Positions 1-5,392 of a stretch of 5,392 nucleotides of DNA are shown one piece after another. The position numbers and the translations under genes were made by a program. The notes under the pieces are model-generated. The model was given only the letters and a program-made list of their open reading frames with translations. It made no database searches and was not told where the DNA came from. The stretch is from an uncultured Blautia sp. (GTDB lineage Bacteria > Bacillota > Clostridia > Lachnospirales > Lachnospiraceae), in assembly GCA_900765525.1 (NCBI GenBank), contig CAAFRY010000313.1:1-5392 (forward strand). The letters run 5' to 3'. The stretch's first letter is position 1, and each line of letters starts with the position of its first letter.

Positions 1-65
1 GATGCAGTTACCGTCTGCACACCGGGGGCCTCCAGAAACCCTTTCTTTTCTCTTTTCGTATTCAT
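1..65 (-). CDS. ABC transporter permease, probable nucleoside importer subunit (N-terminal fragment)
   Basis: Only the first 21 codons are in the window; the gene runs off the low-coordinate edge. The visible peptide starts MNTKREKKGFLEAPGVQTVT, a charged and presumably cytoplasmic N-terminus before any membrane segment. The start is supported by an AGGAGG at 79-74, 8 bases upstream of the ATG at 65-63. The gene begins 3 bases after the ATPase stop codon. In BMP-type nucleoside importers (Lactococcus lactis BmpA-NupABC, Bacillus NupNOPQ), the ATPase gene is typically followed by one or two membrane permease genes, so position is the main argument for the function. No transmembrane helix can be seen in this fragment, so the permease call is inference from context. 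The existence of a translated gene here is well supported. Confidence 0.72.
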   Translation of the reverse strand, partial: MNTKREKKGFLEAPGVQTVTA

Positions 66-68
66 ACC

Positions 69-1595
69 CTATACCTCCTGTTTCTTGGCGCCGGTCATAT
101 ACAGGCCCAATTCCTCAACCGTCACCTCGTCTGGTTTAAATTCTCCCACCAGTCTTCCTTCGAACATGACTAAAATCCGGTCCGGCAAATCCATAACCTC
201 GTCCAGCTCCAGACTGACTAAAAGCACGGCTTTTCCGGCATCTCTCTGCTCAATCAGCTGTTTGTGTATAAACTCAATCGCACCTATATCAACGCCTCTT
301 GTAGGCTGTACGGCAATTAAGAAATCAGGATTCTTGTCAATTTCCCGTCCAATTATGGCCTTCTGCTGGTTTCCACCGGACATAGAGCGGAGAACTGTCT
401 CAGCTCCCTGTCCGGAACGAATATCATAAGTATCAATTAAACGGTTGGCATAATCCCGAATCTCTTTTCTCTTCAGAACTCCTAATTTATTGGTAAATTG
501 AGGCTCAAAATATCTTTGCAGCACCAGATTATCCTCCAGAGAATAATCCAGTATCAGTCCGTGCTTATGCCGGTCTTCCGGAATGTGGCTCATCCCCATA
601 AGAGAACGCTGGCGAACAGGCATATGGGTTATATCTTTTCCGTTTAAGGCAATATTTCCACTTTTCAAAGGTTCCAGACCGGACAGACCGTAAACCAGCT
701 CTGTCTGACCGTTTCCGTCAATTCCTGTAATACAGAGAATTTCCCCTTTTCGCACCTGGAAGCTGACATCCTGTACCGCCTCTTTCTTATTGGCTCCAGC
801 CACACTCATATGCTTTACATCCAGCACCACGTCCCCTGGCTTTGCCGGCTTCTTTTCCACTTTGAAGCTGACATTTCTGCCTACCATCATGGCTGACAGC
901 TTCTCCGGGGTAGTATCCTTTGTCTCCACTGTACCCACATATTTTCCCTTTCGCAGAACCGTACAGCGGTCAGAAACCTCCATAATCTCATTAAGCTTGT
1001 GGGAAATAAATAGGATACTCTTTCCTTCCTTAGCCAGTCCCTTCATAATCTGCATCAGTTCTTCGATTTCCTGCACTGTCAAAACCGCCGTAGGTTCATC
1101 AAAAATCAGGATTTCATTATCCCTGTACAGCATTTTTAGAATTTCTGTCCGCTGCTGCATACCTACTGTAATATTCTCTACCAAAGCGTCCGGCTCTATC
1201 TGAAGATGATATTTGCGGGACAGGTCCATCACTTTTTTTCTGGCTTCTTCTTTTTTCAAAAACCCTTTCTGTACCGGCTCCGCACCCAGGATTATATTGT
1301 CCAGAACAGAAAAACATTCTACCAGCTTAAAATGCTGATGTACCATACCGATTCCCAGTGCATTGGCGTCGTTGGGATTCTTGATATGTACGGTTTTCCC
1401 GTCCTTTCGAATCTCTCCTTCCTCCGGCTGATACAATCCGAACAGTACACTCATCAGAGTGGACTTTCCTGCGCCGTTTTCGCCCAGAAGAGCATGAATT
1501 TCGCCTTTTTTCAGCTGCAGGGTAATATTGTCATTTGCCACGATGCCGGGAAATCTCTTGGTGATATTCAGCATTTCAATTGCGTATTCTCCCAT
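69..1595 (-). CDS. Nucleoside ABC transporter ATP-binding protein, two fused nucleotide-binding domains
   Basis: A 508-residue cytoplasmic ATPase that energises nucleoside import, of the double-domain sugar/nucleoside class (RbsA/MglA-like; closest in role to NupA of L. lactis or NupO of Bacillus). Domain 1 has Walker A GENGAGKST (38-46), Q-loop Q87, a signature written ITVGMQQR (142-149) instead of LSGGQ, Walker B ILIFDEP (162-168, catalytic E167) and the switch histidine H199. Domain 2 is degenerate: Walker A reads GIDGNGQT (291-298) with Gln for Lys, Walker B ends AVQPTRG (428-434) without the Asp-Glu pair, and Leu462 sits where the switch His would be, yet the signature SGGNQQK (406-412) is intact. 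This asymmetry is usual for the family: one competent ATP site and one mainly structural. The start has AAGGAGG at 1610-1604, 8 bases from the ATG. It follows the binding-protein gene by 22 bases. Confidence 0.94.
   Translation of the reverse strand: MGEYAIEMLNITKRFPGIVANDNITLQLKKGEIHALLGENGAGKSTLMSVLFGLYQPEEGEIRKDGKTVHIKNPNDANALGIGMVHQHFKLVECFSVLDNIILGAEPVQKGFLKKEEARKKVMDLSRKYHLQIEPDALVENITVGMQQRTEILKMLYRDNEILIFDEPTAVLTVQEIEELMQIMKGLAKEGKSILFISHKLNEIMEVSDRCTVLRKGKYVGTVETKDTTPEKLSAMMVGRNVSFKVEKKPAKPGDVVLDVKHMSVAGANKKEAVQDVSFQVRKGEILCITGIDGNGQTELVYGLSGLEPLKSGNIALNGKDITHMPVRQRSLMGMSHIPEDRHKHGLILDYSLEDNLVLQRYFEPQFTNKLGVLKRKEIRDYANRLIDTYDIRSGQGAETVLRSMSGGNQQKAIIGREIDKNPDFLIAVQPTRGVDIGAIEFIHKQLIEQRDAGKAVLLVSLELDEVMDLPDRILVMFEGRLVGEFKPDEVTVEELGLYMTGAKKQEV
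74..79 (-). promoter_or_regulatory. Ribosome binding site of the permease, inside the end of the ATPase gene
   Basis: The last codons of the ATPase gene (CAG GAG GTA TAG, residues Q-E-V-stop) contain the AGGAGG Shine-Dalgarno sequence of the next gene, with an 8-base spacer to its ATG. Ribosomes finishing the ATPase therefore cover the start site of the permease. This arrangement usually means translational coupling and would help keep subunit ratios fixed; the coupling itself is inference. Confidence 0.75.
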
Positions 1596-1617
1596 TTTTA
1601 TTTCCTCCTTTCCCTTT

Positions 1618-2805
1618 CTACATAATGGAGCCTTGCCGCTGGCTGACCTTTACAGACACATCCGGCATCTGTTCAATGGAATTATCAATCTGTATTTCTC
1701 CGTCATAGATTTTCTGCACCAGATTATGATAGTCCTCCATGGTAAAGTTTTCATTCCACTGCGTGGTCTCCTCTGGAAGTCCTACATAATTCACAGCAGT
1801 ATCTGTTCCTGATATAAGTCCCAAATTCTCAATTTTGCCCACATGTTCCTCCCATGTGCCATCTACAATAATAGAATTCAGCATGGCTTTTACCGTGGCT
1901 CCCAGTCCCTTCATGGCTGAAGTTACTGTCATTCCCTCTCCATAAGCATCGATGATGGGAGACTGGTCGCTGTCCGTACCGATAATTTTACCGTCTACCT
2001 TTGCCGCTGCCTCTGCTGCAGAGGTAAAGATTCCGCCGCCGCAGGCAAACACAACCTCTGTCCCCTGGCTGTACCATGTATCCATGGCTGCCGTAATTTC
2101 TGTAGAGCCGTAGAACTGGCCGCCATAAGCATATTCTACTTCAATTTCATCAGAAACCCCCAGCTCCTGGGCTGCATGGTCAATCCCCTGGACATATCCA
2201 AACCCAAAACGTATTACCGCCGGCACGGCCTGCCCTCCTAAAAATCCCAGCTTCCGGTAGCCCAATTTTACAGCAGCATACCCGGCCATATAACCGGGAA
2301 TTTCCTCCTGGTAAACAGCACAGTAAGTGTTCTTTATATTATAGTAATCTGAAGCTTCATAGGCATCCGGGTCATCATAATACTTGCTTCCTACCGCTGC
2401 TGCAATAATATCTCCCGCTGTCATATCCAAGGCAATAAATTTCACATCAGGGTATTTGTAAGTCACTTCCACTAAAGCCGGAGCAAAAATATATCCGGGC
2501 ATAACGATAATGTTATATCCCTCTGCCACGGCCACATCAATCATGGCAATTCGGGCATAATCCGTATCTCCGTCCGGTTTTTTGTAGGTAAAGGGAATGT
2601 CATTTTCCGTACAGTAAGCAAGGCATGATTCATAGGTTGTCTGATTAAAGGACTGGTCTGTAATATCGCCGCTGTCTGTAATCATAGCCACTGCATATTC
2701 CGAATTTTCTGTACTTACCTGAGTCCCAGAGGGACCGCACCCTAAGGCAGACAGTATCATACACAATACCAGAAGCAAAGCCGTCAGCCTTTTCATACTC
2801 TTCAT
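1618..2805 (-). CDS. BMP-family nucleoside-binding lipoprotein (ABC importer substrate-binding protein)
   Basis: A 395-residue lipoprotein of the BMP/PnrA/Med family, which binds nucleosides outside the membrane and delivers them to an ABC permease. It has a lipoprotein signal peptide: basic start MKSMKR, a hydrophobic core (residues 7-21), and a lipobox ending ALGC, with Cys23 the expected lipidated residue. The mature part opens with the family hallmark TDQSFNQ (49-55), where many members have D-K-S-F-N. Further family-like stretches are PGYMAGYAA, VVFACGGGIF and the GTDSDQS segment, which in this fold lies near the ligand. The start at 2805 is preferred over the Met codon at 2796 because AGGAGG at 2820-2815 lies 9 bases from the first and 18 from the second. 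It sits 30 bases after deoB and 22 before the ATPase gene. The ligand cannot be read from sequence; the neighbouring enzymes suggest uridine and cytidine. An autoinducer-type or purine nucleoside ligand is possible but less supported. Confidence 0.92.
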   Translation of the reverse strand: MKSMKRLTALLLVLCMILSALGCGPSGTQVSTENSEYAVAMITDSGDITDQSFNQTTYESCLAYCTENDIPFTYKKPDGDTDYARIAMIDVAVAEGYNIIVMPGYIFAPALVEVTYKYPDVKFIALDMTAGDIIAAAVGSKYYDDPDAYEASDYYNIKNTYCAVYQEEIPGYMAGYAAVKLGYRKLGFLGGQAVPAVIRFGFGYVQGIDHAAQELGVSDEIEVEYAYGGQFYGSTEITAAMDTWYSQGTEVVFACGGGIFTSAAEAAAKVDGKIIGTDSDQSPIIDAYGEGMTVTSAMKGLGATVKAMLNSIIVDGTWEEHVGKIENLGLISGTDTAVNYVGLPEETTQWNENFTMEDYHNLVQKIYDGEIQIDNSIEQMPDVSVKVSQRQGSIM

Positions 2806-2835
2806 GTCCTTTTTCCTCCTTTAGTAAAAATTTTA

Positions 2836-4026
2836 TTATTTTAATTGGGAAAGCAGTGAGGTACCGATGGTCTGCTCCGGCATTTCCAGTCCGAAATTAT
2901 CCACAATAGTAGCTCCTATCACGCCAAAGGTGTCCTGCTCCGGCAGCTTTCCTCTTCCTTCCATGGATTTGGAATAAGCCAGGAAAGGTACCTTTTCCCT
3001 TGTATGGTCTGTACCGCTGTAGGTAGGGTCGTTTCCATGGTCTGCAGTGATAATCAAAAGGTCGTCTTCCCTGAGTTTTTCCAGTAAAACAGAAAGCTTT
3101 TCATCAAACATTTCCAATTCTTTGGCATAGCCTTCCGGGTTTCTCCTGTGTCCCCATTTAGCGTCAAAGTCTACCAGATTCACAAAGCAAAGCCCGTGGA
3201 AATCTTTATCTGCCAGCTCAATAGTCTGCTCCATACCGTGGACGGAGGACTTGGATTTATAAGCTTCCGTAATCCCTTCCCCGTCAAAAATATCTTTGAT
3301 TTTTCCTACGGAAATCACATCCAGTCCCGAATCCTTCAGAACATCCAGAGCCGTCTTTCTGGGTGGTTTCAGCGCATAATCATGGCGGTTGCTGGTCCGT
3401 TCAAATTGACCTTTCCTCTTCCCGATATAAGGCCTTGCAATAACACGTCCCACTTTCCACTCTTCTTTCATGGTCAGCTCTCTTGCAATCTCACAGCAGC
3501 GGTACAGCTCTGACAGGCCGAAGGTCTCCTCGTTTCCACAAATCTGAAGCACAGAATCAGCAGAAGTATAGACAATCATATGCCCGGTAGCAATCTCTTC
3601 TTCTCCCAGCTCTTCAATAATCTCCGTACCGCTGGCACTTTTATTTCCGATAACCTTATGGCCTGTTCTCTTCTCCAGCTCTTGAATCAACTCTTTCGGA
3701 AATCCATGGTCTGTAAAGGTTTTAAAAGGCTTTTTCGTCTCAATTCCCATAATTTCCCAGTGTCCGGTCATGGTATCCTTACCATTGCTTTTCTCTCTCA
3801 GCGCAGTCTGATAACCTAAAGGATTTTCCAATGCCGGCACCTGCCGCAGAGGAGTCAAACCTGCAATTCCCAGTTGCTGAAGTGTAGGAATCTGAAAGCT
3901 CTCCACAGATTCCGAAATATGTCCCAGGGTATTGACTCCCACATCTCCAAACCGCTCTCCATCCGGCATAGCACCGATTCCCAGGGAGTCAATCACAATT
4001 ACAAATACCCGTTTATACTGCTTCAT
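2836..4026 (-). CDS. deoB: Phosphopentomutase
   Basis: A 396-residue cytoplasmic enzyme that interconverts (deoxy)ribose 1-phosphate and (deoxy)ribose 5-phosphate, passing the sugar made by nucleoside phosphorolysis into the pentose phosphate pathway. It belongs to the alkaline phosphatase superfamily and has the usual DeoB length. Visible key residues are metal ligand D13 in [12 protein letters not shown], the phosphorylated Thr85 in [11 protein letters not shown]288 and H293 in DFDAKWGH, D329-H330 in [15 protein letters not shown], and H341. These match the di-manganese site described for Bacillus cereus phosphopentomutase with a shift of two residues in the C-terminal half. The start has AGGAGG at 4038-4033, 6 bases from the ATG. 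The gene ends in two tandem TAA codons (2838-2833). It lies 21 bases after cdd. Nothing is missing or truncated, so an active enzyme is expected. Confidence 0.97.
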   Translation of the reverse strand: MKQYKRVFVIVIDSLGIGAMPDGERFGDVGVNTLGHISESVESFQIPTLQQLGIAGLTPLRQVPALENPLGYQTALREKSNGKDTMTGHWEIMGIETKKPFKTFTDHGFPKELIQELEKRTGHKVIGNKSASGTEIIEELGEEEIATGHMIVYTSADSVLQICGNEETFGLSELYRCCEIARELTMKEEWKVGRVIARPYIGKRKGQFERTSNRHDYALKPPRKTALDVLKDSGLDVISVGKIKDIFDGEGITEAYKSKSSVHGMEQTIELADKDFHGLCFVNLVDFDAKWGHRRNPEGYAKELEMFDEKLSVLLEKLREDDLLIITADHGNDPTYSGTDHTREKVPFLAYSKSMEGRGKLPEQDTFGVIGATIVDNFGLEMPEQTIGTSLLSQLK

Positions 4027-4047
4027 ATCTGTCCTCCTATTTTTTCT

Positions 4048-4467
4048 TTATTCCAGATTTCCGGGGCCAAAGCCCTGGGGCAGAAGTTCTTCCAGCCTGT
4101 ATATTTTATAATCCTCTTTTCCTCTGGCCAATATAATCTGAAATTCTTTTGGCCTGCAGAATTCCATCATTACCTGTCTGCAAACACCGCAGGGCGGGGT
4201 ATAATCTATAAGCTTCCCCTCCGGGCCTCCTACAATACAGATTGCTTCAAAATCCTTTACCCCTTCGCTGACTGCCTTAAAAAAAGCAGTTCTCTCTCCG
4301 CAATTGGTAGGCGTATAGGCTGCATTTTCAATGTTGCAGCCAGTATAGATTTTCCCGTTTTTACCAAGGAGAGCAGCTCCTACTTTAAAATGAGAATATG
4401 GGGTATAGGAAAAGGACAGCTGTGCAATTGCAATCTCTATCAGCTCCTGAATCTTTGCTTTATCCAT
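4048..4467 (-). CDS. cdd: Cytidine deaminase
   Basis: A 139-residue cytoplasmic zinc enzyme that hydrolyses cytidine and deoxycytidine to uridine and deoxyuridine plus ammonia, supplying substrate for the uridine phosphorylase encoded just upstream. Its length fits the small homotetrameric class (about 130-140 residues) with three cysteine zinc ligands. The motifs are the nucleoside-binding stretch YSHFKVGAAL (24-33) and GCNIENAAY (43-51), Cys56-Gly-Glu58 (zinc ligand and proton-shuttling Glu), and Pro92-Cys93-x-x-Cys96 (two zinc ligands). The common C-A-E reads C-G-E here, a tolerated variant. The start at 4467 has GGGAGG at 4480-4475, 7 bases from the ATG. The frame stays open a further 252 bases upstream across udp, but that extension has no deaminase similarity and the mature family N-terminus begins here. 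Only 14 bases separate it from the udp stop codon, and they hold its ribosome binding site. Confidence 0.97.
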   Translation of the reverse strand: MDKAKIQELIEIAIAQLSFSYTPYSHFKVGAALLGKNGKIYTGCNIENAAYTPTNCGERTAFFKAVSEGVKDFEAICIVGGPEGKLIDYTPPCGVCRQVMMEFCRPKEFQIILARGKEDYKIYRLEELLPQGFGPGNLE

Positions 4468-4481
4468 GATGCTTCCTCCCT

Positions 4482-5264
4482 CTACTTGCCTGCTTTTCTG
4501 TCTGCTTCCATCAGCTTCCGGATGGCCTGGACAGCTACCTGAATGGCTACATCCGTATCGTGTACCACAGGATTTTCCAAGCCCTCTTTTTCCCTTTCCT
4601 GATTGGCCACAACCAGGAAACAAGAGCCTGCCCGAACCCGTAAATGGCTTGCCACAATAAAGAGCGCAGCTGATTCCATCTCTGAGGCCAGACAGCCCAT
4701 CCTCTTCCATGCCTCCCATTTATTCAGCAGTTCATAGCTCACCGGCATTCTTTCCGGAGCATGCTGTCCGTAAAAAGAATCTTTACATTGCACTACCCCT
4801 ACATGATGTGGTTTCCTCAGCTCCTCTGCTGCCTGAATCAGCGCATTGGTAACAGAAATATCCGCCACTGCCGGAAATTCAATGGGTGCATATTCTCTGC
4901 TGGTTCCTTCCATACGGATAGCGCCGTTTGCAATGACCACATCGCCGCTTTTCACTTCCAGCTGCATTCCACCGCAGGTGCCGATGCGGATAAAAGTATC
5001 TGCTCCGGACATCACTAACTCCTCCATTGCAATGGATGCAGAGGGTCCGCCGATTCCTGTAGAAGTCACGCTCACCTTTACTCCGTCCAGATACCCGGTG
5101 TATGTCACATACTCTCTATTGTCTGCCACCAAAACGGGTTCATCAAAATACTTGGCAATCTTCGCACAGCGCTTGGGGTCACCCGGGAGAATCACATACC
5201 GTCCCACATCTCCCTTTCCAACCTGAATGTGATATTGCTTATTCGCATCTTCTGAGTAATTCAT
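4482..5264 (-). CDS. udp: Uridine phosphorylase
   Basis: A 260-residue cytoplasmic enzyme of nucleoside phosphorylase family I that splits uridine with phosphate into uracil and ribose 1-phosphate. Phosphate-site residues fall where Escherichia coli Udp has them, shifted by two: R32 in GDPKR, R50 in NREY, R93 and T96 in [22 protein letters not shown] (69-83) and the ribose-binding EMES (195-198) are also typical. The base-binding region reads [11 protein letters not shown] (164-174), with a Gln and an Arg as in uracil-specific enzymes but spaced as in Gram-positive Udp; this favours uridine over purine nucleosides. The start is placed at 5264 because the GAGGG at 5276-5272 lies 7 bases away; another in-frame ATG at 5270 would add two residues (M-V) but leaves a 1-base spacer. 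It is the first gene of the operon seen here and is followed 14 bases later by cdd. Confidence 0.95.
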   Translation of the reverse strand: MNYSEDANKQYHIQVGKGDVGRYVILPGDPKRCAKIAKYFDEPVLVADNREYVTYTGYLDGVKVSVTSTGIGGPSASIAMEELVMSGADTFIRIGTCGGMQLEVKSGDVVIANGAIRMEGTSREYAPIEFPAVADISVTNALIQAAEELRKPHHVGVVQCKDSFYGQHAPERMPVSYELLNKWEAWKRMGCLASEMESAALFIVASHLRVRAGSCFLVVANQEREKEGLENPVVHDTDVAIQVAVQAIRKLMEADRKAGK

Positions 5265-5271
5265 TACCATA

Positions 5272-5276
5272 CCCTC
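5272..5276 (-). promoter_or_regulatory. Ribosome binding site that decides the udp start
   Basis: On the minus strand the sequence GAGGG is followed by TATGGTA and then ATG at 5264. The 7-base spacer is normal for initiation, whereas the ATG at 5270 starts 1 base after the motif and would be poorly used. The site is weaker than the AGGAGG sites of most downstream genes. Confidence 0.6.
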
Positions 5277-5327
5277 TTTCTATTCGTTTTTGTCATATGT
5301 ACATCTTACCTGTAGTTTCTATTCTTC

Positions 5328-5347
5328 AAAAGGACTCCAGTCCTTTT
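5328..5347. repeat. 20-bp inverted repeat upstream of udp (operator or short hairpin)
   Basis: On the minus strand the arms AAAAGGACT and AGTCCTTTT are perfect 9-base complements around a 2-base centre (GG). It lies 63 bases upstream of the chosen udp ATG. As DNA it has the size and symmetry of a repressor or activator operator for a dimeric regulator. As RNA it could fold into an 8-bp stem with a 4-base loop; the plus-strand copy continues into six T residues (5344-5349), so a weak terminator is the main alternative. The minus-strand copy has only four T residues after the stem core. I do not recognise the regulator. Confidence 0.6.
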
Positions 5348-5392
5348 TTCGGCATTTATGTGACTTTCCACAATTTTTCATTAGTATTTTTA

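Larger units (their letters stand above)
5265..5392 (-). promoter_or_regulatory. Leader and presumed promoter region of the nucleoside operon
   Basis: This 128-base AT-rich stretch before udp contains no credible gene and should carry the operon promoter. No good consensus promoter is visible. The best pair I find is TTGAAG (5329-5324) and TAAGAT (5308-5303) with a 15-base gap, which is short and a poor match; its -35 element would overlap the right arm of the inverted repeat. A TGCCGAA heptamer (5354-5348), abutting the repeat, fits the TGNCGAA consensus of a Spo0A box, but one heptamer in an AT-rich region can arise by chance. The true promoter may partly lie beyond the window edge. Confidence 0.45.

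Noticed and set aside
69..740. Loss of Walker A lysine, Walker B acids and switch histidine in the second nucleotide-binding domain, which could look like decay.
   Set aside because: The same asymmetry is characteristic of this double-domain transporter family, and the reading frame and SGGNQQK signature are intact.
85..1625. Several plus-strand open frames opposite the ATPase gene.
   Set aside because: They are antisense shadows of a well-supported ABC ATPase; their translations are Ser/Phe/Ile-rich low-information sequence and show no recognisable domain.
4286..4303. Cytidine deaminase zinc motif reading C-G-E instead of C-A-E.
   Set aside because: The family pattern allows Gly at the middle position; both zinc-binding cysteines of the second motif and the catalytic Glu are present, so no change of function is implied.
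3148..4542. Plus-strand open frames opposite deoB and cdd, up to 222 codons.
   Set aside because: They lie opposite genes with complete catalytic motifs, cross the deoB-cdd junction without regard to it, and show no domain of their own.
4468..4719. In-frame open extension of cdd upstream into udp, which would give a 223-residue protein.
   Set aside because: The added residues are Gly/Ser-rich out-of-frame translation of udp with no deaminase similarity, while the ATG at 4467 has a GGGAGG at normal distance and gives the standard family length.
5328..5349. Rho-independent terminator on the plus strand (inverted repeat followed by T residues).
   Set aside because: No plus-strand gene leads into it within the window, the stem is short with only three G-C pairs, and the symmetric form suits an operator at least as well; kept as an alternative only.

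Overview
The window is a single block of six genes, all on the minus strand. In transcription order, from high to low coordinates, they are uridine phosphorylase, cytidine deaminase, phosphopentomutase, a BMP-family nucleoside-binding lipoprotein, a double-domain ABC ATPase, and the first 21 codons of what is very probably an ABC permease. No gene on the plus strand is credible. I see no rRNA, tRNA, insertion sequence, CRISPR array or other mobile element.

The organism is probably a Gram-positive of class Clostridia, most likely a Lachnospiraceae-like gut anaerobe. The evidence is strong AGGAGG-type ribosome binding sites before nearly every gene, moderate base composition, a Gram-positive-style uridine phosphorylase (GQHxPERMP motif), and a lipoprotein-anchored binding protein. 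This placement is inference; no marker gene fixes the taxon.

Layout on the minus strand: a 128-base leader (5392-5265) holds a 20-bp inverted repeat and a weak promoter candidate. It is followed by udp (5264-4482), 14 bases, cdd (4467-4048), 21 bases, deoB (4026-2836), 30 bases, the bmpA-like lipoprotein (2805-1618), 22 bases, the nupA-like ATPase (1595-69), 3 bases, and the permease start (65-1). None of these gaps has room for a terminator plus a new promoter, so one transcript is the simplest reading.

The genes form a complete uptake-and-catabolism path for pyrimidine ribonucleosides. The lipoprotein would capture a nucleoside outside the cell, and the ATPase with its permease(s) would import it. 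Cdd turns cytidine into uridine, Udp splits uridine into uracil and ribose 1-phosphate, and DeoB converts this to ribose 5-phosphate for the pentose phosphate pathway. All enzymes keep their expected catalytic residues, and nothing looks broken. This is a coherent but recognisable salvage operon. I do not see a previously undescribed system; the least explained part is the palindromic leader before udp.
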